Shown here: one piece after another, positions 1-5,725 of the stretch | How the letters are laid out: the number at the start of each line of letters is the position of its first letter | Position numbering within the stretch: position 1 is the stretch's first letter | DNA from: Paludibacteraceae bacterium | GTDB lineage: Bacteria; Bacteroidota; Bacteroidia; Bacteroidales; Paludibacteraceae | DNA length: 6,171 nucleotides | Reading direction: 5' to 3' | Assembly (NCBI GenBank): GCA_017550055.1 | Contig: JAFYMM010000397.1 | Coordinates: 1 to 6,171, forward strand | Program-made: the position numbers and the translations under genes | The notes under the pieces: generated by a model | What the model saw: the letters and a program-made list of their open reading frames with translations, nothing else | Told to the model about the DNA's origin: nothing | The model's database searches: none

Positions 1-39
1 AAGTTGAAAGTTGAAAGTTGAAAATTGCAAATTTGAAAG
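1..39. repeat. Short GTTGAAA tandem repeats with degenerate flank
   Basis: Three perfect head-to-tail copies of the 7-mer GTTGAAA lie at 3-9, 10-16 and 17-23. They are followed by decayed relatives (AAATTGCAA, ATTTGAAA) up to about 39. The tract starts at the window edge, so its full length is unknown. Short A/T-rich repeats of this kind are common between genes in Bacteroidota; no function is assigned. It lies just upstream of the metK promoter and could belong to the 3' end of the preceding intergenic region. Confidence 0.7.
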
Positions 40-41
40 GG

Positions 42-73
42 TTTGCGTAATTGAAATATTTTTTGTAACTTTG
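42..73 (+). promoter_or_regulatory. metK promoter, Bacteroidota-type (-33 TTTG / -7 TAnnTTTG)
   Basis: TTTG at 42-45 and TAACTTTG at 66-73 are separated by 20 bp. This fits the -33 TTTG and -7 TAnnTTTG elements read by the primary sigma factor of Bacteroidota. A transcript would be expected to begin a few bases after 73, at roughly 78-82. That places the first base of the riboswitch aptamer (84) almost at the 5' end of the RNA and gives metK a leader of about 150 nt. The start-site position is inferred, not seen. Confidence 0.75.
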
Positions 74-83
74 CAAACGAAAA

Positions 84-134
84 TGTGGAGAGATTTGACT
101 GCTTGCAACCACAGAAAAAAATGCTAAAATGGAG
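84..134 (+). promoter_or_regulatory. SAM-II riboswitch aptamer (probable)
   Basis: The stretch can be folded as the classical H-type pseudoknot of SAM-II. P1 is TGTGG (84-88) with CCACA (109-113). L1 contains GATTTGA (92-98). The P2 5' strand is CTGCTTGC (99-106) and its 3' strand GCTAAAATGG (123-132), joined by an A-rich loop (114-122). TTGC-AA before the P1 3' strand, and GCTAAAA plus four to five bases before GG, match my recollection of the alphaproteobacterial metA SAM-II aptamer, including the spacing from GCTAA to GG. L1 is about two bases longer than in that RNA and the P2 5' strand about one shorter. SAM-II is known from Proteobacteria and Bacteroidota and senses S-adenosylmethionine, the product of the gene downstream, so feedback control is expected. 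No covariance-model search was run. Confidence 0.78.
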
Positions 135-192
135 TATGTCTGTGCGCAATATCTGTGCGATTTATTTCCTTTTGTTTTTTCGAAGTCAAATC
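92..192 (+). promoter_or_regulatory. Alternative long-range pairing, possible expression platform
   Basis: GATTTGACT at 92-100, which holds most of L1 and the start of P2 of the aptamer, is perfectly complementary over 9 nt to AGTCAAATC at 184-192, located 40 bases before the metK ATG. The two pairings of 92-100 exclude each other, so the downstream strand can act as a competitor of the SAM-bound pseudoknot. Whether the outcome is transcriptional or translational cannot be read directly. A U-rich run (170-180) sits just before the competitor strand, but no strong hairpin directly precedes it. Confidence 0.5.
139..159 (+). repeat. TCTGTGCG direct repeat / weak hairpin in the metK leader
   Basis: TCTGTGCG occurs at 139-146 and again at 152-159, a 13-nt period. 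The same bases can form a small stem-loop, for example CGCA (145-148) with TGCG (156-159), or GCGCA (144-148) with TGTGC (154-158) using one G-U pair. The hairpin lies between the aptamer and the U-rich run at 170-180. It could be part of the expression platform, but it is short and sits about 10 nt before the U run, so it is a poor intrinsic terminator. Confidence 0.4.
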
Positions 193-195
193 CCC

Positions 196-232
196 TAATT
201 ATTTATTAATTAATTTTTAATTCTTAATTATT
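196..232 (+). promoter_or_regulatory. A/T-only translation leader of metK
   Basis: The 37 bases before the metK ATG contain a single C and no G, built from repeated TTAAT/AATTA words. There is no Shine-Dalgarno sequence. Unstructured A/T-rich leaders are the usual ribosome landing zone in Bacteroidota, which supports the ATG at 233 as the start. Confidence 0.55.
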
Positions 233-1513
233 ATGGGTTATTTATTTACATCTGAATCAGTTTCAGAAGGTCATCCAGACAAAGTGGCTGACCAAATTAG
301 TGATGCTATTTTGGACGAATTTTTGGCGTTCGACCCACAATCGAAAGTGGCATGTGAAACTTTTGTTACTACAGGACAAGTTGTGCTTGGTGGCGAAGTG
401 AAAAGTAAGGCTTATGTTGATGTGCAAGATGTTGCACGTAAGGTGATTAATCGCATTGGTTACACAAAGAGCGAGTATATGTTTGAAGGTAACTCGTGCG
501 GTGTGTTGTCGGCTATACATGAACAATCGGCAGACATCAATCGTGGCGTGGAACGCGCAGAGGCAGAAAATCAGGGAGCAGGCGACCAAGGTATGATGTT
601 TGGTTACGCATGTAATGAGACAGATGATTATATGCCTTTGTCGTTGGCTTTGAGCCATATACTTTTGATAGAATTGGCTACAATTCGTAAAGAGGGAAAA
701 GAGATGACGTATCTTCGTCCTGACTCAAAAAGCCAAGTGACTATTGAATACGATGACAATGGCTATCCTGAAAGAGTGCATACAATAGTAGTGTCGACTC
801 AACATGATGAATTTATCACGGCTAATGATTTTATCTCGCAAGAAGAGGCAGATAGAGCAATGGTGAAACTAATTCACGAAGATGTTGAGAAAATACTTTT
901 GCCTCGAGTTTTGGAGAAATATCCTTATTTGGCAAAATATTTCAAAGGCGATATTATCCTACACGTGAATCCTACCGGCAAATTTGTGATTGGAGGTCCT
1001 CACGGCGACACAGGTTTGACTGGACGTAAAATTATTGTTGATACATACGGCGGTAAAGGCGCTCATGGTGGAGGTGCATTCTCGGGCAAAGACCCATCGA
1101 AAGTGGACCGTTCGGCAGCATACGCAGCACGTCATATTGCTAAAAACCTTGTAGCAGCAGGTGTTTCGGATGAAATATTGGTGCAAGTGGCATACGCTAT
1201 TGGTGTGGCTGAGCCTGTGAGTTTGTATATCAACACTTATGGCAAATCGAAGGTGGAGATGAGCGATGGCGAAATTGCAGAACGTGTATTGAAAATATTT
1301 GACATGCGCCCATACGCAATTGAACAACGCTTGAAACTGCGCAACCCTATATACGCAGAAACTGCGTCGTATGGACATATGGGTCGCACACCTCGCACTG
1401 TAACGAAATGCTATGAGACTAGATATGAGCCATATCGTTGCTACGAAGTTGAATTGTTCACTTGGGAAAAATTAGATTTTGTTGAAAAAGTTAAAGCTGA
1501 ATTTGGTCTTTAA
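233..1513 (+). CDS. metK: S-adenosylmethionine synthetase (methionine adenosyltransferase)
   Basis: Cytoplasmic enzyme making S-adenosylmethionine from methionine and ATP, releasing phosphate and diphosphate (EC 2.5.1.6); normally a homotetramer needing Mg2+ and K+. The three MetK domains are complete over 426 residues, longer than the 384 of E. coli, as usual in Bacteroidota. Visible hallmarks: GHPDK at 13-17 with the catalytic His14, signature GAGDQG at 115-120, DTGLTGRK at 259-266, and the phosphate-binding loop GGGAFSGKD at 279-287 with its Lys and Asp. The start is supported by MGYLFTSESVSEGHPDK alignment to the family and by the A/T-rich leader. Regulation is probably by the SAM-II element upstream, giving product feedback. 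The stop overlaps the start of the next gene by one base. No sign of damage; the sequence is less AT-rich than the genes that follow. Confidence 0.98.
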   Translation: MGYLFTSESVSEGHPDKVADQISDAILDEFLAFDPQSKVACETFVTTGQVVLGGEVKSKAYVDVQDVARKVINRIGYTKSEYMFEGNSCGVLSAIHEQSADINRGVERAEAENQGAGDQGMMFGYACNETDDYMPLSLALSHILLIELATIRKEGKEMTYLRPDSKSQVTIEYDDNGYPERVHTIVVSTQHDEFITANDFISQEEADRAMVKLIHEDVEKILLPRVLEKYPYLAKYFKGDIILHVNPTGKFVIGGPHGDTGLTGRKIIVDTYGGKGAHGGGAFSGKDPSKVDRSAAYAARHIAKNLVAAGVSDEILVQVAYAIGVAEPVSLYINTYGKSKVEMSDGEIAERVLKIFDMRPYAIEQRLKLRNPIYAETASYGHMGRTPRTVTKCYETRYEPYRCYEVELFTWEKLDFVEKVKAEFGL

Positions 1514-2763
1514 TGATAACAAGATTTAGTCATAATAACATGAAATCCATTCTGCCGACTGCGGTAGAATGGATTAATGTATTATCGACAATCTGTTTAT
1601 TAGGCACATTTATCTTACCATTTAAATATCAGAGAGTTGCACTATATGTGTATTTCGCTACGCTGATACTTGACATAGCCATAAACCGACGATATAAAGA
1701 GATAAAATGGCATAATGTGAAATACGTTTTCGCCACAATGGTGTTTTTTTATACGGCGATGTGGATATGGCATGCGTTTGAAGATTGTAGCTCCCAAATA
1801 TATTTTCACTCGACAGACATAAGACTGCCTTTTTTGGTATTTGGACTATTGGGCTTAACCTGCAGGATTAACCCTAAAATAAAAATTTCATATATAGCCT
1901 ATACGATGCTGATTACATCGCTGATAGCAATAGTGTATTTGGCTTATAAAATAGTTGACAGCCAACCAACAACAATAGAGGAAATACGATTGTTGCTCCC
2001 AGTAATAAGACATAAAGCACTGCACACCACACACATAGGATTAAACCAATACCTAAATTGCACAATAGCAATTTGCTTTATATACCTACACGAAAAAACG
2101 AAGAAATGGGATGTTATTCTCCTTTCGCTCGGTATTCTGATTATTTATATATCACTGTTACTGAACGAAGGTAGGGCTGGATTTATAATAGCTAACATAT
2201 TGATATGGCTATTCATAGGAATAACTATATATCGACATAAACCTAAAGTTTTAATTCCCGGCTTGACAATTCTTTCAATAATTCTTTTATCTATCACAAG
2301 CCATCATGATAGACTAAATTTAACAGAATTGATGAAAGAGCCGAGAACATTCGTATGGGATACGTCAATTGAAATAATCAAAGAAAAGCCTATATTGGGA
2401 CATGGCGTATGCCAAGGCAAACAATTATTCATCGAACAAGTGACTAACAACAAGGACTTAACTGAGTTCTGGGAACACTGGTACTCATTAGCCCCTGATT
2501 ATAACAAAAACAGATTCCATTGCCACAATGCTTTTTTGGAATCTGCTATAGAATTCGGATTGATAGGAATAATCGCCACGATTTTAATATTCCTATTACC
2601 TATATTATTTACAAAAAACAAAAGACGATTATACCTCTCTTTTATTATCTTAATATTCGGAATACAAGCAATATTTGAGTCTTTCACGGCTCATTATCAG
2701 ATATTTCTTTTCTGCTGGTTGCTATACTTTTTTGTAAACACTAAATTATCGGAAGATGATTAG
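1513..2763 (+). CDS. O-antigen ligase / Wzy-like polymerase family membrane protein
   Basis: Integral inner-membrane protein of 416 residues with about ten to twelve hydrophobic segments (roughly 19-37, 41-57, 70-88, 103-117, 125-145, 180-192, 199-218, 222-240, 246-263, 345-366, 373-390, 394-410). A large hydrophilic loop lies between 264 and 344. The loop ends in HNAFLESAIEFGLIG (338-352), the typical O-antigen ligase (Wzy_C/WaaL) signature. NEGRAG (219-224) matches the conserved Arg-Gly region at the start of the domain, and GHG (296-298) lies in the loop. Family members join or polymerise undecaprenyl-linked glycans in the periplasm; ligase and polymerase cannot be told apart from sequence. 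The ATG at 1513 overlaps the metK stop (TAATG), which suggests translational coupling; an in-frame ATG at 1540 is an alternative start. The gene is strongly AT-rich with many ATA isoleucine codons, unlike metK, as is common for glycan genes acquired or diversified by transfer. Its last 23 bp overlap the opposing gene. Confidence 0.88.
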   Translation: MITRFSHNNMKSILPTAVEWINVLSTICLLGTFILPFKYQRVALYVYFATLILDIAINRRYKEIKWHNVKYVFATMVFFYTAMWIWHAFEDCSSQIYFHSTDIRLPFLVFGLLGLTCRINPKIKISYIAYTMLITSLIAIVYLAYKIVDSQPTTIEEIRLLLPVIRHKALHTTHIGLNQYLNCTIAICFIYLHEKTKKWDVILLSLGILIIYISLLLNEGRAGFIIANILIWLFIGITIYRHKPKVLIPGLTILSIILLSITSHHDRLNLTELMKEPRTFVWDTSIEIIKEKPILGHGVCQGKQLFIEQVTNNKDLTEFWEHWYSLAPDYNKNRFHCHNAFLESAIEFGLIGIIATILIFLLPILFTKNKRRLYLSFIILIFGIQAIFESFTAHYQIFLFCWLLYFFVNTKLSEDD

Positions 2764-3547
2764 AAATACCATTAAGGCAAACAATCTGATTTTTCTTTAT
2801 ATTTAGTTCCATTTTTACCTTATTCTCCTCTTGCTCAGTCCAATTTTCTTTATGATAAAGATGATATGCTATGGCACGGTTACGAATACTAATAGGTTCG
2901 TAACCGTTTGCTTTTAAGCGCCAATAAATATCGACATCTTCGCCTATCGCAGGACGCACATAATCTTCATCAAACCCATTTATTGACATAATAGCCTCGC
3001 GAGAAAAAGACATATTACATCCAGTAAGGCTGCGAGTTGAACGTAACGAAAAAGATAGAAAATATGGAATAAAAAGTCCTTCGTCCACATATCTACACCC
3101 CCGATTGAAAAACAATAATCGCCACATTAAAGCAGGTAAATCGGAAACAGAAAGCGTAGAGTCAAGCAACTGAGTCGATATATCACTCGAAAGTTTCACT
3201 CGCTTACCTAACAATATCTTATTAGGCTCAGCATAACGAAGGTGCATCTCAACAAACCTGCGATGCACAACACAATCACCATCAATAAAAATTAACCATT
3301 CGTTATTTGCAGCTAAAACAGCACGATTAAGAGCCCTATTTTTTCGCCAACCGTCATCTGTTTGTGTCAAATGTTTATAGCGACAAAACCAATCATATTG
3401 TTCAACAAATTGTCGCATAGCGGCATCTTCACCATCTTCAGAAATAATTATATCAAAATCTTTACAAGTCTGAACTCGCAAAGATTCCAAGATAAGGCTC
3501 AACACCTTAACATTCTTATATACAGATATAATTACTGTTGCTTTCAT
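2741..3547 (-). CDS. Family 2 glycosyltransferase with galactosyltransferase-C-like end
   Basis: Cytoplasmic GT-A fold enzyme of 268 residues that should transfer a sugar from a nucleotide-sugar to a growing surface glycan; donor and acceptor are unknown. Seen: the N-terminal nucleotide-binding motif SVYKN (8-12), acidic pair ED (37-38), DDGWRKNRALNRAV (64-77), the metal-binding DxD as IDGDC (88-92), then LTGCNMSF (174-181), GFDEDY (191-196) and GEDVD (202-206), whose Glu203-Asp204 pair fits the catalytic-base region of the Glyco_transf_7C type domain found in chondroitin-polymerase-like enzymes. No membrane segment is evident. It is the last gene of the minus-strand operon: its ATG directly follows the TAA of the preceding gene (TAAATG, no gap), implying translational coupling. 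Its 3' end overlaps the convergent ligase-like gene by 23 bp. The family is certain; the specific reaction is not. Confidence 0.9.
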   Translation of the reverse strand: MKATVIISVYKNVKVLSLILESLRVQTCKDFDIIISEDGEDAAMRQFVEQYDWFCRYKHLTQTDDGWRKNRALNRAVLAANNEWLIFIDGDCVVHRRFVEMHLRYAEPNKILLGKRVKLSSDISTQLLDSTLSVSDLPALMWRLLFFNRGCRYVDEGLFIPYFLSFSLRSTRSLTGCNMSFSREAIMSINGFDEDYVRPAIGEDVDIYWRLKANGYEPISIRNRAIAYHLYHKENWTEQEENKVKMELNIKKNQIVCLNGISNHLPII

Positions 3548-5011
3548 TTATTTTTGATGTTTATACCAACGATATTTCTGAACTAATTCGATACACTTAT
3601 TTTCATCAAACCCTCTTTCTTTAGCATATTCTTGAGCCATAATTTTTAACGCTGATGCCTCTACATTTAGACGCTCAAATCCTCGACAGCCTTTATCTAT
3701 ATCAACTTCTCCAAACTGCATACGATTCAAATCGACCAACTCAAATTGCGGTTGCTCATCCACCATATCAAGCAAAATATTTCCACCGGAATAATCAAGA
3801 GGATAAATACCTAAATTATGCATTTTGGCAGTCATCTTGCCTACATGTCGTAGATACAACTCTCTGTTTTCCAAGTTCTCATTATCAATTACATCATAAA
3901 AAGTATGACGACAATCACTTTTTTTAGACACATAATAACTCTTAGAAAACAATAAACCGCATCGTTCTGTATAATAAGCAATTGGCAAAGGCGATTTTAT
4001 GCCCAATGCATTTAGTTTCACTGCATATTCATACGAACGTTGAGCTTTAGATTTACGAAAAACTCCATACACCAAACGATTGATAAAATTTGGAATAGCA
4101 AAAGATTTTACAATCACATCAACATCACCCAATCTCATCTTCCTTAACTCATTACGCCGACTATGAATCACATCTCCTTCTTTATAACACCACCTTATAG
4201 GCAATGATTTCATCCAATACTCCCAATCTTTATACTCACCAGCCAACTTCACTTCCCTTGGATGAATAATACGAAAAATACGATTTATCATTTTTGACCA
4301 AGTACGTCTGTGGCGCAATGGTCCACCTAATTCCCGCTCAAAAAATTCAGGATGCAATCTATTTAAGGTATCAATAACATCAAATTTCAAATGCCTATTA
4401 GTTGCTCGTTTTGATGTTGCTCTCACTCGATAAAAAAACTCTATCTCTGACAAACGCACCACTTTACCGCCATCTTTTAATACTGCAATCCAAAAAGCCC
4501 AATCTTCTCTCGTCTTTATTTCTGTGCAATACCCCCCAACTCGCTCCCAATCCGATTTACGAAACATTGCACAAGTATCTATTATATTCTTCCGTGCCAA
4601 TAAATTCAATGTAAAGGGAGGTAATTTCCATTCTCCTTTTTTATCGCCAAAATACATTGCTCGCGGAGCAACGACTTTCACATCTGCATCTGAAAGCATA
4701 ACCGCTATAGCCCGAGAGATAAACGTAGATGTAATTTTGTTATCTGAGTCAACTGGCAGTATAAATTCTCCTTTAGCCAAAGATATGGCATAATTGCGAG
4801 CAGCACATGCCCCTGCATTCTGCTGTGAATAAACCCTCACTCTACTATCCTCCGAAGCATATTTTTGCAAGATCTGCAATGATTTATCTTTCGACCCATC
4901 ATCAACACAAACCACTTCTATATCAGCATAATCCGATGCCAATATAGACTCCAATGCTTCAGCAATATATTTTTCTGAATTATATACAGGTACAATTACA
5001 GATACAAGCAT
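3548..5011 (-). CDS. Fusion: GT2 glycosyltransferase + WaaP/Kdo-kinase-like LPS kinase
   Basis: A 487-residue protein with two domains in one uninterrupted frame. Residues 1 to about 225 are a GT-A/GT2 transferase: PVYNS (8-12), VDDGSKD (36-42), NAGACAARNYAI (65-76), the DxD as PVDSDN (86-91) and the ED pair in TREDWAF (167-173). Residues from about 265 to 487 resemble the lipopolysaccharide kinase (Kdo/WaaP, InaA-like) family: Lys302 in VIVKSF as the ATP-binding lysine, a conserved RNELR (286-290) and FRKSKAQRSYEYA (318-330) with a candidate helix-C Glu, the catalytic loop LDYSGGNIL (405-413) with Asp406 and Asn411, and VDLNRMQFG (426-434) with Asp427 in the DFG position. His-Arg before the catalytic Asp is replaced by Pro-Leu. 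The protein may both add a sugar and phosphorylate a sugar of the LPS core or other glycan, in the cytoplasm. It starts 3 nt after the preceding stop. The substrate is unknown. Confidence 0.88.
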   Translation of the reverse strand: MLVSVIVPVYNSEKYIAEALESILASDYADIEVVCVDDGSKDKSLQILQKYASEDSRVRVYSQQNAGACAARNYAISLAKGEFILPVDSDNKITSTFISRAIAVMLSDADVKVVAPRAMYFGDKKGEWKLPPFTLNLLARKNIIDTCAMFRKSDWERVGGYCTEIKTREDWAFWIAVLKDGGKVVRLSEIEFFYRVRATSKRATNRHLKFDVIDTLNRLHPEFFERELGGPLRHRRTWSKMINRIFRIIHPREVKLAGEYKDWEYWMKSLPIRWCYKEGDVIHSRRNELRKMRLGDVDVIVKSFAIPNFINRLVYGVFRKSKAQRSYEYAVKLNALGIKSPLPIAYYTERCGLLFSKSYYVSKKSDCRHTFYDVIDNENLENRELYLRHVGKMTAKMHNLGIYPLDYSGGNILLDMVDEQPQFELVDLNRMQFGEVDIDKGCRGFERLNVEASALKIMAQEYAKERGFDENKCIELVQKYRWYKHQK

Positions 5012-5014
5012 ACA

Positions 5015-5725
5015 TCAAATCTTATCAAATCCTTTTGTATATTTAATCCAATAATATTTCACTGGATTAGTGTACTTTAGCAACTTCCACGGACGACTAC
5101 TATGTGGTCTATGTAAAACCTTGTCCGACATCAGAAGAATATTACGTAATCCCAATTCCACGCTCTTATGTGATATAAAAACATCATACCAGTTCTTTCT
5201 TGAATCAAGATTACTAAAATCATACAATTTCAACAGCTCATTAGTCAACAACGTACAACAAAAACTTATTCGTTTTTTTGTTGCTTTATCTTCTTCTCTC
5301 CATTTTTTAGCAAATAAATAAGGAAAATTTATCTCTCCTTTTTCATCTACCGTGACGGAAGCCACCAAGCCAACTCCCTCTTCTACAGCCCTATTCAATT
5401 TCACAAAGGTATCTCTATTTATAACAACATCCGATTCTACTATAACCAAATGCTCTCCCTCTTCAAGCGCACGCTCTTGCGCTTTTTGCAGAATATACCT
5501 ATAATTTGGCGATGGCGACTCTATAAAATCTGACAGATGAACAACTTCAAAACACAATTCGCAGGCCAAAGCATCCAATCTTTGAACTGTCTCACAATCA
5601 GAAAAATCATCGTAAACAACATATCTCATCTGTTGCCTATCTACACTATCCATTACTGCACGAATAGTTTTTTCTGTCAAATCTATTGAATTTTTAACTG
5701 GTGTTATAACTAAAAGTTTATTCAT
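5015..5725 (-). CDS. GT2-like glycosyltransferase
   Basis: A 236-residue, probably cytoplasmic GT-A fold protein. Seen: a beta-strand then TPVKNS (8-13), YDDFSD (38-43) with the Asp pair that contacts the nucleotide, SPNYRYILQKAQERAL (72-87), and VESDVVI (96-102), where the metal-binding DxD of GT2 enzymes appears as Glu-Ser-Asp. The C-terminal part has DVFISHKSVELGLRN (181-195) and HRPHSSRPWK (205-214), a basic segment likely near the acceptor or membrane surface. It is shorter than many GT2 enzymes but appears complete. Its ATG overlaps the stop of the Wzi-like gene by 4 nt (ATGA), and the next gene begins 3 nt after its stop, so all are one translation-coupled unit. The sugar and linkage cannot be deduced. 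A catalytically altered transferase is possible given ExD, but this variant occurs in active enzymes. Confidence 0.82.
   Translation of the reverse strand: MNKLLVITPVKNSIDLTEKTIRAVMDSVDRQQMRYVVYDDFSDCETVQRLDALACELCFEVVHLSDFIESPSPNYRYILQKAQERALEEGEHLVIVESDVVINRDTFVKLNRAVEEGVGLVASVTVDEKGEINFPYLFAKKWREEDKATKKRISFCCTLLTNELLKLYDFSNLDSRKNWYDVFISHKSVELGLRNILLMSDKVLHRPHSSRPWKLLKYTNPVKYYWIKYTKGFDKI

Noticed and set aside
1..39. Start of a CRISPR array or mobile-element end
   Set aside because: The 7-bp units are directly adjacent without spacers, and no inverted repeat or transposase is seen.
144..180. Intrinsic terminator in the metK leader
   Set aside because: The stem is only 4-5 bp and is separated from the U-rich run by about 10 nt, so it cannot be called a terminator from sequence; kept only as a possible part of the switch.
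263..658. Open frame of 131 codons on the minus strand inside metK
   Set aside because: It lies fully antisense to a complete, motif-bearing metK. The translation is rich in Cys, His and Thr with no recognisable domain, typical of a shadow frame; the same holds for 959-1378 minus.
1456..1481. Internal promoter for the ligase-like gene (TAGATTTTG at 1473-1481)
   Set aside because: It has one base too many for TAnnTTTG and lacks a TTTG at the right distance; it codes for conserved MetK C-terminal residues.
4230..4360. Boundary of two separate genes (transferase and kinase) instead of a fusion
   Set aside because: The frame stays open through the linker with no stop, and I see no evident second start with an A/T-rich leader; the single 487-residue reading is the simplest.
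3655..4793. Several plus-strand open frames (3655-3927, 4402-4614, 4524-4793) opposite the transferase-kinase gene
   Set aside because: All are antisense to conserved domains, overlap each other and show no domain or leader of their own.
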